From the NCBI GenBank assembly GCA_903911145.1, contig CAIWCD010000044.1:57493-121492 (forward strand): a stretch of DNA of 64,000 nt, given 5' to 3'. Source of the DNA: an uncultured delta proteobacterium. GTDB taxonomy: Bacteria > Myxococcota > Myxococcia > Myxococcales > 40CM-4-68-19. A program made the position numbers and the translations under genes. Below are positions 22,783-32,265 of this stretch, one piece after another (within the stretch, counting starts at the first letter, position 1; the number at the start of each line of letters is the position of its first letter). Below the pieces are notes generated by a model that saw nothing but the letters and a program-made list of their open reading frames with translations, did not search any database and was not told the origin of the DNA.

Positions 22783-24921
22783 CTAAGCGCTCGCGGGCGG
22801 CGTGACAGCGGCTTCCTTCGGCGTCTCGCTGTCGGTCATCGCCTCCTTGCGCGAGAGGCGGATCTTGCCCGAGCGGTCGACGGAGACGACCTTCACCATC
22901 ACCTCGTCACCCTCCTTGAGCACGTCCTCGACCTTCTTCACGCGGCCGTTGGCGAGATCGGAGATGTGCACGAGGCCGTCGGTGCCGGGGAAGATCTCCA
23001 CGAACGCGCCGAACTCCATGATGCGGCGGACGGTGCCGAGATAGATCTTCCCGACCTCCGCTTCCTGCGTGAGCGCGCGGATCATCTTGATCGCCTGATC
23101 GACGCTCTCGCTGCTCGTCGACGCGATGCTCACCTGGCCGTCGTCCTCGATGTTCACCGAGCAGCTGGTGCGCGCGATGATGTCCTTGATCACCTTGCCG
23201 CCGGGCCCGATGACGTCCTTGATGCGCGAGACCGGGATGCGGATGGTGGTGATCTTCGGCGCGTACTTGCTGATGTCCGTGCGCGACGAGGAGAGCGACT
23301 TCGTCATCTCCGCGAGGATGTGCAGCCGGCCTTCCTTCGCCTGCTCGAGCGCGTCGGTGAGGATCTGCTTGTCGACGCCGGTGATCTTGATGTCCATCTG
23401 GATCGACGTGATGCCCTTCGCCGTTCCGCAGACCTTGAAGTCCATGTCGCCGAGGTGGTCTTCGTCGCCGAGGATGTCAGAGAGGATCGCGATCTTGCCG
23501 TCCTCCTTGATGAGGCCCATCGCGATGCCCGCGACCGGCGCGGTGATCGGAACGCCCGCGTCCATCAGCGAGAGCGCGCCCGCGCAGACGGTGGCCATCG
23601 ACGACGAGCCATTGCTCTCGAGGATGTCCGAGACGATGCGGACCGTGTAGGGGAACTTCGCCTCGTCCGGCATGACCGCCTTGAGGGCGCGCTCGGCGAG
23701 AATGCCGTGGCCGATTTCGCGACGGCCCGCGCCGCGCAGCGGCTTCACTTCGCCGACCGAGTAGGGCGGGAAGTTGTAGTGGAGCATGAACTTGCGGAAG
23801 TGCTGGCCCTTGAGGGTCTCCATCCGCTGCTCATCTTCCGACGTGCCGAGCGTGGTGGTGACGAGACCCTGCGTCTCGCCGCGCTGGAAGAGCGCCGAGC
23901 CGTGCGCGCGAGCGAGCAGGCCGACCTCGGTGGCGATGGCGCGGATCTGGCGCGTGGTGCGGCCGCCGATGCGCTGGCCGTCGTGCGTGATCATCCGGCG
24001 CATGTGCTCGTACTTGAGATCCTCGAGCGCAGTCTTGACGTCCTTCTCCTTGCCCTTGAACGCGGCACCTTCCGCGCAGAGCTCGGCGACGACGGCCTTC
24101 TTGATCTCGCTGAGCTTGCCGTAGCGCTCGTGCTTGTCGTGGATCAGGTACGCGGCCTTGACCTTCTCGAGCGCCAGCTCACGAACCTTCTCGGGCGCGC
24201 CCGCGGTGAGCGCCGGCTTCTCGAACTTGCGCTTGGCCTTGCCCACGAGCTTCGCGAGCTGCTCCTGCGCAGTCAGGATGCCGTCGATCGCCTTCTGGCC
24301 GAAGAGGAGCGCGTCGATCATCTCCGTCTCGCCGATCTCCTTCGAGCCGCCCTCGACCATGAAGATCGAGTCGCGCGACGCCGCCATCAGCAGATCGAGA
24401 TCGCTGACTGCGCGCTGCTCCTCAGACGGGTTCGCGATGAGCGTGCCGTTGATGCGGCCGACGCGCACGCCTGCGAACTGGAACGGGAAGGGAATGTCCG
24501 AGACCGCGAGTGCGTACGAGGCGCCGGTGAGCGCGAGCACGTCGGTGTCCTGGTGGTTGTCGGCCGAGAAGACGGTCGCGATGATCTGCGTGTCGTTCTG
24601 GTAGCCCTCGGGGAAGAGCGGGCGGCACGAGCGATCGATCATGCGCGACACGAGCGTCTCGCGCTCGGTCAGGCGGCCCTCGCGGCGGAAGAAGCTGCCC
24701 GGGATGCGGCCGGCGGCGGAGAGGCGCTCCTGGTAGTCGACCGTGAGCGGGAAGAAGTCGAGACCCTCGCGCTTCTCCTTCGCGGAGACGGCGGTGATGA
24801 GGACCATCGAGTCGCCGGCGCGGATGACCACCGAGCCGTCGGCCTGCTTGGCCAGCTTGCCCGTTTCGATGGTGATGTTCTGCCCGCCGACCTGCGCTGA
24901 AACCGTCTGAACCTGCGTCAT
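22783..24921 (-). CDS. pnp: Polyribonucleotide nucleotidyltransferase (PNPase)
   Basis: A 712-residue phosphorolytic 3'-5' exoribonuclease, trimeric, part of RNA degradation. Two RNase PH-like domains are visible: the first with [26 protein letters not shown], the second with [13 protein letters not shown] and [11 protein letters not shown] plus GRREIGHG. They are joined by an all-helical linker. A KH domain ([20 protein letters not shown], GxxG loop) and an S1 domain ([23 protein letters not shown]) follow. ATG 24921 has AGGA 8 bases upstream; a further ATG at 24930 is too close to the ribosome-binding site. The gene follows rpsO, the conserved order, across a 239-bp leader with hairpins. 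Confidence 0.97.
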   Translation of the reverse strand: MTQVQTVSAQVGGQNITIETGKLAKQADGSVVIRAGDSMVLITAVSAKEKREGLDFFPLTVDYQERLSAAGRIPGSFFRREGRLTERETLVSRMIDRSCRPLFPEGYQNDTQIIATVFSADNHQDTDVLALTGASYALAVSDIPFPFQFAGVRVGRINGTLIANPSEEQRAVSDLDLLMAASRDSIFMVEGGSKEIGETEMIDALLFGQKAIDGILTAQEQLAKLVGKAKRKFEKPALTAGAPEKVRELALEKVKAAYLIHDKHERYGKLSEIKKAVVAELCAEGAAFKGKEKDVKTALEDLKYEHMRRMITHDGQRIGGRTTRQIRAIATEVGLLARAHGSALFQRGETQGLVTTTLGTSEDEQRMETLKGQHFRKFMLHYNFPPYSVGEVKPLRGAGRREIGHGILAERALKAVMPDEAKFPYTVRIVSDILESNGSSSMATVCAGALSLMDAGVPITAPVAGIAMGLIKEDGKIAILSDILGDEDHLGDMDFKVCGTAKGITSIQMDIKITGVDKQILTDALEQAKEGRLHILAEMTKSLSSSRTDISKYAPKITTIRIPVSRIKDVIGPGGKVIKDIIARTSCSVNIEDDGQVSIASTSSESVDQAIKMIRALTQEAEVGKIYLGTVRRIMEFGAFVEIFPGTDGLVHISDLANGRVKKVEDVLKEGDEVMVKVVSVDRSGKIRLSRKEAMTDSETPKEAAVTPPASA

Positions 24922-25118
24922 GTGCAACATCCTTTTGCGACCCCCATGGGCCGCTCGCTTGCGTTGATGGAAAGGGGAGACGCTCACGCGCCTGCCCGGA
25001 ATGCCATACGAAGAACTGCGTTTCGTACTGCTGCTTCCGGGACTGTTGGATCCTGATCGCAACCGGGAACCGCGCTGTTTCCCGACTCCGATGAGGGACC
25101 GACAGACTCGCGAAGCGA

Positions 25119-25149
25119 GCGAGGCGCCCCTGACTGCGGGACGCCTCGC
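25119..25149 (-). promoter_or_regulatory. rpsO-pnp intergenic hairpin
   Basis: GCGAGGCG (25119-25126) pairs with CGCCTCGC (25142-25149), extended by CCC/GGG inside, 11 bases after the rpsO stop. A second small stem, TACGAA/TTCGTA at 25007-25012/25022-25027, lies closer to pnp. In E. coli, double hairpins at this place are cut by RNase III to let PNPase repress its own mRNA; the position suggests the same. No T-run follows, so full termination is unlikely. Confidence 0.5.
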
Positions 25150-25160
25150 GGACTGCTTGC

Positions 25161-25442
25161 CTACTTGCGGATGCCGAGGCCCTCGATCAGCTTCTTGTAG
25201 CGGGAGCCATCCTTGGTCTTCAGATAGTCGAGCAGGCGGCGGCGCTGGCCGACCAGCTTGAGCAGGCCGCGGCGCGAGTGGTGATCCTTCTTGTGCGTCT
25301 TGAAGTGCTCGGTCAGGTAGACGATGCGCTCGGTGAGCAGCGCGACCTGGACTTCCGGCGAGCCGGTGTCCGAGGCGTGCGTCTTGAACTTGGTGACGAG
25401 ATCCTGCTTCTTCGCTTCGTAATGCAGAGGGCCGTTGCTCAT
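25161..25442 (-). CDS. rpsO: 30S ribosomal protein S15
   Basis: A 93-residue small-subunit protein that binds the 16S rRNA central domain early in assembly. Family motifs [19 protein letters not shown] (about 22-40), [16 protein letters not shown] (about 46-61) and RRRLLDYLK (about 67-75) cover essentially the whole protein, and the length is normal (89-93). The ATG is at 25442. It precedes pnp as in most bacteria. The usual upstream partners (truB, rbfA) are absent; instead structured element A starts 130 bp beyond its start codon. Confidence 0.96.
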   Translation of the reverse strand: MSNGPLHYEAKKQDLVTKFKTHASDTGSPEVQVALLTERIVYLTEHFKTHKKDHHSRRGLLKLVGQRRRLLDYLKTKDGSRYKKLIEGLGIRK

Positions 25443-25572
25443 GTTCTTCTCTCTGCTCCCCGCGGCTTCGCCGGCCAGGGCGAGAGTGCGAGCGAGCTCT
25501 AAATCCGAGGGAATGTCCCCGGAAGGGCGAGCAACCTAGGGGATCGGGGGTGCGGGAGTCAAGCTTGGGGGC

Positions 25573-25817
25573 GGCGCCCGCGGGCGCGGGGAGCGGCGGG
25601 CGACACGCTCTGGTCGGGCCCGGGACGCGATCGTGACAGCGCGGCGTGGAGCGTGCGGAGGCGGGATGCGTCCTGCGAGATTCGCTTCTCCGCCCGCGGG
25701 CGCGTCTTTCGGTCCCGGACCTTGACGCTATCGGAACCCGGGGCGCGATCAGAAGATCGTGCAGCGTGATGGTCTGAGCGAAATGTCGCCCGTCCGCTCC
25801 CCGCGCCCGCGGGCGCC
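25573..25817. repeat. Structured palindromic element, copy A
   Basis: A 245-bp non-coding element with about 33-bp terminal inverted arms (25573-25605 against 25785-25817, one mismatch/indel), each containing the self-complementary GCGCCCGCGGGCGC. The interior is strongly similar to the reverse complement of 32389-32635: for example 25603-25617 equals 32604-32590 and 25623-25646 equals 32584-32561 exactly. Inside, CACGCTC (25604-25610) can pair with GAGCGTG (25649-25655). Arms match within each copy but differ between copies (GGGCGACA/TGTCGCCC here, GGGCAACA/TGTTGCCC in copy B), i.e. compensatory change, which points to a conserved hairpin RNA or DNA. No protein is encoded convincingly. It fills most of the 443-bp gap between rpsO and the next gene. 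Confidence 0.8.
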
Positions 25818-25885
25818 TCGGCAGGGCTTGGCGTCTCGCAATTGGGGACCGGACAAAAGCAGTCTCGATTGATAAGGGAAACTTC

Positions 25886-26620
25886 ATGATCGCACCCGAG
25901 CGTTTGCAGACATTGGATGCACGCAAAGAGTCCCTCGAGAGCTTCCTGCGAGCTTGGTATCCGCCGGAGCACGACGGCGCGGCGAAGGGGCCCGCGATTT
26001 CGCCCGCTCCGGTCGAGGCTCCCGCGCTCCTGCGCTGGTGGTGGTCGCTCGTGGCTGCGCGTCCGATCCTGCGCGGCGTACAGAACAAGTTCCTTGCGCC
26101 AACGAAGTTCGTCGCGGACCCGTTTCTCATCTATGGAAATCCGCCGCGCGCGATTGAGCCGTCGCCCGTTGTCTGGCCCTTTTGGTCTGAGAACCAGGGC
26201 GTGGTGACGCTCGCGTGTGAGAGCCGTGGCGACGACCCGATTGTCTGGGCATCGAGCGATTATCAGCCGACCTACACGTTATGCGCCGTTCGCGAGCGTG
26301 AGCCGCTCTCAGGGCAGCTCATTCGATATTCGCTGCTCGAGGCGATGTATGGAGCGATCGAAGGAGGCCAGTGGGGAACGCTCGCGCTCGACACGTTCGA
26401 TGACATCGTACGCAGATGCTCCATGCATCGACTGCCGCTCGAGCCGACTGGATATCCGGCAGACCGGATGGAGTTCTTCACGGCACCGGGCTTCATCGCC
26501 GTGGCTGAGCTTGATGAGGCAGCCGGCGAGGCGCACGCGATGTTCGGCGGCAATCGCGCCGGCGCGCTCGCGGCGATTGAACCGATGGTCGATGATCCGA
26601 CGGAATTCGGGATTGCATAG
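25886..26620 (+). CDS. Hypothetical protein, possibly SUKH-like
   Basis: A 244-residue soluble protein starting at ATG 25886 with AAGGGA upstream. The order is an N-terminal helical region, a Trp-rich stretch [14 protein letters not shown] (about 47-60), [22 protein letters not shown] (about 91-112, resembling the centre of SMI1/KNR4-type proteins), and a C-terminal alpha/beta region with [17 protein letters not shown]1/KNR4 (SUKH) proteins are often immunity proteins against toxins, but here the match is only by general pattern and no toxin gene is adjacent. It is the first gene inside the island bounded by the structured elements and begins 69 bp after copy A. Confidence 0.6.
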   Translation: MIAPERLQTLDARKESLESFLRAWYPPEHDGAAKGPAISPAPVEAPALLRWWWSLVAARPILRGVQNKFLAPTKFVADPFLIYGNPPRAIEPSPVVWPFWSENQGVVTLACESRGDDPIVWASSDYQPTYTLCAVREREPLSGQLIRYSLLEAMYGAIEGGQWGTLALDTFDDIVRRCSMHRLPLEPTGYPADRMEFFTAPGFIAVAELDEAAGEAHAMFGGNRAGALAAIEPMVDDPTEFGIA

Positions 26621-26653
26621 TTCGCTCCGCGCCAGCGCCGTCGCGGCCTGCGC

Positions 26654-28249
26654 TTACCCGCCCTTGATTCGTCGATAGGCCGGGTAGAGCAGCGGCAGCT
26701 GCTTGAGCCGATTCACGACGCGCATCGAGATCGAATTGCTCAGCTGGTCATAGGCGGCGCGACTCTCTGCGAGGTGCTGTTCGGACTGCGCGAGAAGTGC
26801 GCGTGCCTCTGCGAGCTGGGATTCGATGAGTGCGCGCGACCGCTCTGGGTGCGGGTGATCGCGTCGGAAGGAGAGAATCGAATCGACGGCGGCCTGCCGC
26901 TTCTGGGCGTGGCTGGGAAGCAAATGGAGCGCGTTGGCGTCGGACATTCCCAGATCGCGGAGCGGACCGACGTTGACCGCGTAGGGCTTGCGGGCCGCGA
27001 GGAGGCTGAAGACGATGTCGTCCTCGACCGTCGGCGGCGGCAGCGTGCCGAGCGCGGCGAAGGCATCGGCGAGCCGCTGGCGCTGGAACATCATCGTCTG
27101 TCCGAGCACGACGTCGACCTCGCCCCAGACGTCGGCGAAGACATATTTTCCATCGCGCAGGTTGCGCCCGCAGCAGCCATAGATGCGGCCTGGATCGCGC
27201 GCGTACTCGGCGAGCACGGCGCGGAACTGATCCGGCGATACCAATAGATCGTCGTCCTGAAACCAGATGTTGTCGTGCTGCGCGAGCGGCACCATGCAGT
27301 AGCGCGCGAGGCAACGGAAGTTGCGCGGCGCATTCACCACCGTCACGCCGGGGATTGAAATCTCCCTTTCCGGATCGTTGTTCCAGAGGATGATCTCGCG
27401 CACTTCGGGAATGCGCTGAAGCTCGCCGATGAGCAGCGGGAGATTGTGCGGCCGCTTCCACGAGAGAAGGATCGCGGTGAATTTCAGGTCGCTCACCGCG
27501 TGAGGCCGTTCAATCGGCTGCATCATGTTGGGGGCCCAGTTGTCGAGATGGCGAACGAAGTGAAACGTCCAATCGAGGTGGCTTCGCCAGAGCTGAAATG
27601 GCGAGAGCCAGTGCGCGAAGGCCGACGCCATCGGACCGCCGACGACCGTGCCACGGAAACTTTCATCCACGCGGGCTGCGGCCCAGGCGAACTTCGCGTG
27701 CGACAGGATGAGGAGCCCGGAGTGCGGATTGGTCGCGACGCGCAGCGGGTGTCCGCGGAATATGCGCGTCTCGCTCTGCCATCCCTCCACCGCCTGCAGA
27801 TCGACGCAGAGGTCGCGTTCGCCGTGCCTCTCGAGTCGGTTCGGGTGCAGGCACGCGTCGAGTTCCGACTGCGCGTCGAAGGCGAGGATGTTCTCGAACG
27901 TCTCGCGCGGGAGTTCGATGTCGTCTTCAATGGTGATGAAGTAATCGTACTCGTCGAGATGCTGCCGCATCCGCGCGAGCGACTCGTAGACGAGCATGCG
28001 CGGATCTTCGATCTGGAATGGAATATCGATAGGGACCAGCGCGCGACCGGGAATGCCGCAGACGCGGATATCGATGTTTCCAATCTCGCGAAGCGCCGCG
28101 AGCGCAGAGAGGACATGGGCGCGCCGCACGTCCGCGAGCTGCGTCGTGCTTTTGCCGCGGAAGGTAAGACTTTCGCCGTAGAAATGATTGAGGTGGCAGA
28201 GCACGCGCGGGCGCTGCGGGTCGCGGGGATGTGCGAACGATTCGGACAT
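26654..28249 (-). CDS. Two-domain glycosyltransferase-like protein with coiled-coil tail
   Basis: A 531-residue cytoplasmic protein. Residues about 15-240 form a first GT-like module with YFITIEDDIELP (DxD-like acidic cluster, about 101-112). Residues about 250-450 form a second, exostosin/GT64-like GT-A module with FTAILLSWKRPHNLPLLIGELQ, IILWNNDPE and IWFQDDDLLVS (DDD metal-binding motif). About 465-515 is a coiled-coil, and the C-terminus NRLKQLPLLYPAYRRIKGG is basic and may touch the membrane. It probably transfers sugars in surface polysaccharide or glycoprotein synthesis; donor and acceptor are unknown. Codon use (more TAT, ATT, GATAT) is unlike the core genes, like the rest of this island. 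The methyltransferase gene lies 68 bp upstream. Confidence 0.72.
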   Translation of the reverse strand: MSESFAHPRDPQRPRVLCHLNHFYGESLTFRGKSTTQLADVRRAHVLSALAALREIGNIDIRVCGIPGRALVPIDIPFQIEDPRMLVYESLARMRQHLDEYDYFITIEDDIELPRETFENILAFDAQSELDACLHPNRLERHGERDLCVDLQAVEGWQSETRIFRGHPLRVATNPHSGLLILSHAKFAWAAARVDESFRGTVVGGPMASAFAHWLSPFQLWRSHLDWTFHFVRHLDNWAPNMMQPIERPHAVSDLKFTAILLSWKRPHNLPLLIGELQRIPEVREIILWNNDPEREISIPGVTVVNAPRNFRCLARYCMVPLAQHDNIWFQDDDLLVSPDQFRAVLAEYARDPGRIYGCCGRNLRDGKYVFADVWGEVDVVLGQTMMFQRQRLADAFAALGTLPPPTVEDDIVFSLLAARKPYAVNVGPLRDLGMSDANALHLLPSHAQKRQAAVDSILSFRRDHPHPERSRALIESQLAEARALLAQSEQHLAESRAAYDQLSNSISMRVVNRLKQLPLLYPAYRRIKGG

Positions 28250-28317
28250 TGGTCCGATTCAACCATTGGGCGCGCCTCTGGAGATTTCGACGATGTGTCG
28301 AACCGCTCTGCTGGCAA

Positions 28318-28965
28318 CTATTGGAACGATCGCGTTGCGACGCCGTAGGCCATGCACCCTTTGACCTCGATCTCGACCGCGCCCAGAGCGGCTCGCAGCG
28401 TCTCGGCCGTGCGCGGTGCCGCCACCTCTCCGGCGCGCGCCAGCGCTGCCAGATACCATCGGCCAATGAACGTCTCGGCGACGAGCGAGGAGAAATAGAC
28501 GCGCTTGCCCGGTGCAACGAGTACGAGGAGTGCATCGAGTAATGCGCGAGGATCGGGTGCCATATGCATGAAGCCCATGCAGAGCACCGTGTCGAATGAG
28601 GCGGACGCGAACTGGTGCGCGAAGATATCGGTCTGCACGAGGCGGATATTCGCGGGCAGTTCGCCATCGCGAGCGATTCGTGACGCTGCGACGTCCAGCA
28701 TTCCACACGACCGATCGCTGAGTACGACGGGGCGAGTCGTTGCCGCATAGAGAGCGGAGGTTGCTGCGGCAGAGCCGGCAGCGACGTCGAGCAGAGGGCC
28801 ATCTCCATCGGCCAATGCGCGCTTTGCAAAGGCGCTGTAATCGTCCGGGTTCGTGCTCCAGAAGAGCCGATTATAGAGTGGTGAGCGAACCAGGCGATCG
28901 TAGAATGCTGCGCGGCGATCATAGGGCGCGCCACTGTCTGACAACTGCGTTTCAATCGTCCACAT
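28318..28965 (-). CDS. Class I SAM-dependent methyltransferase
   Basis: A 215-residue Rossmann-fold methyltransferase. Motif I is PLLDVAAGSAAATSALYA (about 57-74, AGSA in place of the usual GxGxG), with acidic D in VLSDRSCGML (about 81-90), motif III region VQTDIFAHQFASASFDTVLCMGFMHM, then APGKRVYFSS. The N-terminal YDRRAAFYDRLVRSPLYNRLFW resembles UbiE/MenG-like or glycan/lipid methyltransferases. The substrate is unknown. Position next to a glycosyltransferase suggests capping of a glycan, but this is only context. Confidence 0.82.
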   Translation of the reverse strand: MWTIETQLSDSGAPYDRRAAFYDRLVRSPLYNRLFWSTNPDDYSAFAKRALADGDGPLLDVAAGSAAATSALYAATTRPVVLSDRSCGMLDVAASRIARDGELPANIRLVQTDIFAHQFASASFDTVLCMGFMHMAPDPRALLDALLVLVAPGKRVYFSSLVAETFIGRWYLAALARAGEVAAPRTAETLRAALGAVEIEVKGCMAYGVATRSFQ

Positions 28966-29000
28966 GGCTTGCCTCCGGCCGGCCCGATTCAGGCCCGGGA

Positions 29001-29729
29001 TTAATGAACCAGATAGTTGCCCGCGCTGTTCGATTCAATCCGCGGCAGCAGATGCGTTGCCTCAAACGCGTCATATCCACTCTCTAATGACGTCCAGAAC
29101 TCCCGACGCGCGCTGGCCGCGCTCTTCTGCAGTGCATTCCAGGCCGCGCTGCCCGGCCGCGCAGGGAATAGATGCGCGGATATCGTGGCGCCGTGCGCAT
29201 GCGCATCCTGCGCAATCAGATAGAGCTCTTCGATTGGACCGTCCTCGATCGGGATACATCCGATGGTCACGCAATTGCCGTGAATGAAGATCTCTCCGCC
29301 GAGGTCGCGCAGCGAAACACCGTGCGCGCGGGCGCGGTCCGCCTGGTTGGGATAATCGATCTGCAGCGAGAGGTGATAGTTGCTCCAGGGATTCAGCTTG
29401 GCGATTTGATAGAAGCCCTCCGGGACCTGCTCGTCGCCATCGCGTTCTTTCGGGCCGGGGCCTCCCGAGCGGGCGCAGATTGGATAGGTCGTGATCAACT
29501 TGAGCGGCGCGGTGCGACTCTCGCCAGCCCAGAGTTCGAGCAGTCCTTCCTGCTTGAATGCGCGCAAAAGCAGCGTCCCGGCCGGCGAGTGTATATGCGC
29601 CGCCTTGAATAGATCGGCTATCCTCTTGCTATGCGACGCGCGCGCAGCGTGGACACGCGGCGGCTCCGCTGCAGGTAGCGGCAGAGAGATGCTGGCCGCC
29701 AGGATTAGAAATGCAACGAGATGATTCAT
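29001..29729 (-). CDS. L,D-transpeptidase YafK-like, exported
   Basis: A 242-residue exported YkuD-fold protein. The signal peptide MNHLVAFLILAASISLPLPA precedes the catalytic domain, in which GGEIFIHGNCVTIGCIPIED (about 148-167) is the YafK-type HG-x(n)-GC signature with nucleophile Cys. Upstream PEGFYQIAKLNPWSNYHLSLQIDYPN matches the family core. L,D-transpeptidases of this branch attach or release proteins (e.g. Braun lipoprotein) at peptidoglycan, or make 3-3 cross-links. ATG 29729. It lies 10 bp after the next gene's stop on the same strand, so co-transcription with the metallo-hydrolase is likely. Confidence 0.85.
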   Translation of the reverse strand: MNHLVAFLILAASISLPLPAAEPPRVHAARASHSKRIADLFKAAHIHSPAGTLLLRAFKQEGLLELWAGESRTAPLKLITTYPICARSGGPGPKERDGDEQVPEGFYQIAKLNPWSNYHLSLQIDYPNQADRARAHGVSLRDLGGEIFIHGNCVTIGCIPIEDGPIEELYLIAQDAHAHGATISAHLFPARPGSAAWNALQKSAASARREFWTSLESGYDAFEATHLLPRIESNSAGNYLVH

Positions 29730-29739
29730 TGCAGACCGA

Positions 29740-30525
29740 TTAATCGTTTCCGTGCGCGAAGGCCTCGTAGCTCTCCGTGCCCTCGCGCGGCGCGGAGTGG
29801 GCTGGCGCGAGGAACTTCACCTCAAGATGCTCTGCTTCAATGCGCTTCCAGAGCGCGCGCAGCGAGGCGTGGTTCTGCGCGCTATCCACGCTCGTCACCT
29901 TGGCGGCCCCCGCGAACGTGCCGTCCTTGCGGTTCGTCGCGCTGTCGCCGAGATAAAGGACGCCGCGCGCGAGATAGGCCGCGCTTCCGTCGGTATGCCC
30001 GGGAATGGCGAAGACGCGCACGGAGAGATCGCCGAGCTGGATCGTCGAGCCATCGTGTAGAGGGTGGGTCACAGTGACCCGCTGCAGCGGGCCGTTCTTG
30101 AACTGCTTCGTGATCAGGCCGGGACCGCCTTTGGTGCCGGCGGCAAGCTCGATGTCTCCGGGGAAGGCCATGACGTCTGCGTTGGGGAACTGGTGGCAGC
30201 CTGCCGTGTGATCGCCGTGGCCGTGCGTGAGAAAGATCTCCTTCACGCTCTCTCTATCGGAGCCGCGCCGCTTGAGCTCCGCGAGGATTGCCTTGGCGTC
30301 GGGATCGTTGCCGCAGTCGATCAGTGCGACGTCATTGCCGCCCGCGGGAAGCACGAACGCCGCGACGAAGCCGTCCTTGATGAGCCGCGCGCCACCGGGC
30401 AGTTCCGCGCTCTCAGGCAGCGGGTCGTTTCCGAGGAAGGCCGAAGCGATGACCCCTCCGACGACGAGAACGAGCAGCACCACGACCGCGGCGAGCGCGA
30501 GGAGAATCCGCTTGATGAGCTTCAT
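29740..30525 (-). CDS. Membrane-anchored MBL-fold metallo-hydrolase
   Basis: A 261-residue protein with an N-terminal membrane anchor (LIKRILLALAAVVVLLVLVVGG). It is followed by a metallo-beta-lactamase domain: IFLTHGHGDHTAGCHQF (HxHxDH, about 98-114), IPGHTDGSAAYL (conserved His, about 168-179), LYLGDSATN (Asp ligand) and FLAPAHSAPREG near the end. Orientation predicts a periplasmic hydrolase of glyoxalase-II or AHL-lactonase-like type; the substrate is unknown. ATG 30525 fits the hydrophobic segment; in-frame extension to 30654 has no signal. It precedes the L,D-transpeptidase gene by 10 bp. Confidence 0.8.
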   Translation of the reverse strand: MKLIKRILLALAAVVVLLVLVVGGVIASAFLGNDPLPESAELPGGARLIKDGFVAAFVLPAGGNDVALIDCGNDPDAKAILAELKRRGSDRESVKEIFLTHGHGDHTAGCHQFPNADVMAFPGDIELAAGTKGGPGLITKQFKNGPLQRVTVTHPLHDGSTIQLGDLSVRVFAIPGHTDGSAAYLARGVLYLGDSATNRKDGTFAGAAKVTSVDSAQNHASLRALWKRIEAEHLEVKFLAPAHSAPREGTESYEAFAHGND

Positions 30526-30644
30526 GGCGAAATCCAGATCCAGCGTTTGAAGGGGCCGGGACATATATCCGCTCTTTTGCCCGCCGACATCCGGCGAGGC
30601 GCTGTATATCTGCGCGCCGTTCGATTTTGCCGTCTGGAGCAGCG

Positions 30645-31067
30645 ATGACTTCACGCCTTTGCCGCACGAGCGCAGTTGCCGGTCTCCTCCTCGCCATCGC
30701 GGGCTGCAGCAAAGCCACGCCGTATTGGGCGTCGCACACGACTGCCATTCCGGTCATTGGCTCACTTGGCGAAACTCTCTCGACCAGCACGCTGGGCCTT
30801 GCTGCGGGCGGCTCCGCGAGCTTTTCGGTGACGCTGACTCCCGCGGGAGGCTTCTCTGGGATCGTTCAATTCGCTCCCGTCAACTCCCAGCCGGGCGTGA
30901 CCTTCTCTCCGAGCAGCGTGGATATCGAGGGGACGGCGGCTGTGACGATTCCGATCACCGTCTCCGCGACGGCCTCGGCCGAGGTGGGCACGCGCGCAGT
31001 CACGTTCTGCGCGGCCTCGAGCAACCAGGCGGCGCAGGCTCCGCTGACGATTACGGTCTCGAACTAG
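30645..31067 (+). CDS. Lipoprotein with Ig-like/beta-sandwich domain
   Basis: A 140-residue lipoprotein: signal with lipobox LLLAIAGC (lipidated Cys about residue 20), then a Ser/Thr/Gly-rich domain containing LAAGGSASFSVTLTPAGGFSG and ITVSATASAEVGTRAVTFCA, typical of bacterial Ig-like (BNR/'Big'-type) beta-sandwiches. GGAG is 6 bases before ATG 30645. A hairpin at 31113-31145 lies downstream. The function is unknown; a surface or adhesion role is only a guess from the fold. It is divergent from the metallo-hydrolase gene. Confidence 0.65.
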   Translation: MTSRLCRTSAVAGLLLAIAGCSKATPYWASHTTAIPVIGSLGETLSTSTLGLAAGGSASFSVTLTPAGGFSGIVQFAPVNSQPGVTFSPSSVDIEGTAAVTIPITVSATASAEVGTRAVTFCAASSNQAAQAPLTITVSN

Positions 31068-31112
31068 TCGATATCGGCGCGGCGGCGAGCGTGGGCCAGC
31101 GCGCTGCATCGC

Positions 31113-31145
31113 GATGTGACAGCGTGACAGATCACGTCACATCGT
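31113..31145. terminator. Hairpin downstream of the Ig-like lipoprotein gene
   Basis: CGATGTGA (31113-31120) pairs with TCACATCG (31138-31145), and CGTGA (31124-31128) with TCACG (31133-31137) around CAGA. It follows the lipoprotein stop by 45 bases. There is no T-run, so it is a 3'-end hairpin or weak terminator. Confidence 0.45.
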
Positions 31146-31420
31146 CACAGCTCTAGAGCTCCTTGAAGCGATGCCTCCATGCGCGGCTCACGCGCCTGAT
31201 TGCTTGATATGCCGGTCATTGCGGCTTCATTCCAATCGGGCAACTATGGCTCGCGAATCGTGCTCTATCCCTCGCACTCGCGCGATGCGCATTCTGGCGT
31301 CGTGGTTGAACCCCGCTTCGTTTAACCGTCCTATCCCCGCCCTGCGCACGCGACCTGGCGATATCGATCCAATCTTCCTTGTCGGGTCCCCGATGATCGG
31401 TTACGCGTCGTCAATTCATT
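31146..31420. other. Intergenic region without a supportable gene
   Basis: The gap between two lipoprotein genes (31068-31451) holds the hairpin at 31113-31145 and one copy of the 16-bp repeat at 31421-31436. The remaining ORFs (e.g. 31171-31491) lack ribosome-binding sites and plausible composition. I see no promoter that can be defended. Confidence 0.5.
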
Positions 31421-31436
31421 GTCGATTGTCCGACCC
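31421..31436 (+). repeat. 16-bp direct repeat, left copy
   Basis: GTCGATTGTCCGACCC at 31421-31436 occurs again at 32266-32281 in the same orientation. The two copies flank the ankyrin lipoprotein gene exactly (15 bp before its start and 19 bp after its stop), suggesting a duplication footprint of insertion or replacement. Confidence 0.6.
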
Positions 31437-31451
31437 TCTGGGGGATACCGC

Positions 31452-32246
31452 ATGGCGCGCGTCCGGATTGTCTTCTGCTCGTTATCTCTAATCTGCTGCG
31501 GCATTGGCCTTCTTGCTTGCGGGCCGAGCGCGAAAGAGCGTCGGCTCGAGGCCGCCGCGCGTCACGAGATCGAATTGAAGCGAGAGACGCCGATTGGTAT
31601 CGCGGCCGCTGCGGGAGATCTGGCCACCGTGAAGGCGCTGCTCGACGGTGGCACGTCCGTCGACGAGCAGGACGGGCAGGGCAAGACCGCGCTCTATCAC
31701 GCCGCGCGCAACGGGAAGCTCGACATCGTCAATCTGGTGCTCGCCCACAAGGCGAATCCGAATTTATCGGAGACAGTCGAAGGCCGCTCGCCGCTCGAGG
31801 CCGCCGCATGGAATGAGCACAACGAGGTCATGCTGGCGCTTCTTGCCGCTGGCGCGGACGTCGATAGCAGGGATTCGTTGGGTGAAACGCCGCTGATGAA
31901 AGCGGGGCACGGGGACGACGATATCGCGACCGCGCGGATCCTGGTCGAGCATGGCGCGGATGTAAACGCGGAGGCGACGCGTGGAACCTGCGTCCTGAGC
32001 TCGATCTCGTCGACGCAGGAGAAGACGCAGGCATATCTGGAGTCGGTCGGAGCGACGCGGCACAACTACGTGAAGGAGAAGTTCGAGCGCTGCTCGGGCT
32101 GCGCGTGGGGGAAGGGGAATAGGCCCGCGCAGAGCGATCCGGTGCCACAGCAATCGCCGAGTGCGAAGCCGACGCAGAGCCGGCCACCGATCTGCGATTC
32201 CTATAGCGCGGATATCAACGCAAAGAGGGCCGCCGGCTGTTTCTAA
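31452..32246 (+). CDS. Ankyrin-repeat lipoprotein
   Basis: A 264-residue lipoprotein. A signal with lipobox GIGLLACG (Cys near residue 23) precedes about four ankyrin repeats (about 46-190): TPIGIAAAAGDLATVKALLDGGTSVD, KTALYHAARNGKLDIVNLVLAHKANPN, SPLEAAAWNEHNEVMLALLAAGADVD and TPLMKAGHGDDDIATARILVEHGADVN are in register. The C-terminal tail has Cys pairs (CSGCAW). Ankyrin domains mediate protein binding; some bacterial ones inhibit or protect against periplasmic enzymes. ATG 31452 follows GGGGGA. It is flanked by the 16-bp direct repeats and lies at the right end of the island, next to element B. Confidence 0.8.
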   Translation: MARVRIVFCSLSLICCGIGLLACGPSAKERRLEAAARHEIELKRETPIGIAAAAGDLATVKALLDGGTSVDEQDGQGKTALYHAARNGKLDIVNLVLAHKANPNLSETVEGRSPLEAAAWNEHNEVMLALLAAGADVDSRDSLGETPLMKAGHGDDDIATARILVEHGADVNAEATRGTCVLSSISSTQEKTQAYLESVGATRHNYVKEKFERCSGCAWGKGNRPAQSDPVPQQSPSAKPTQSRPPICDSYSADINAKRAAGCF

Positions 32247-32265
32247 TCGGCGATAAGGACGGCGC

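Noticed and set aside
22783..26130. The pnp reading frame stays open far upstream (to 26130)
   Set aside because: The extension crosses the rpsO gene on the same strand and element A; PNPase homology begins at 24921 with its own ribosome-binding site.
31171..31491. A 106-codon plus-strand ORF between two lipoprotein genes
   Set aside because: No ribosome-binding site, atypical composition, overlaps the ankyrin lipoprotein start, no recognisable domain.
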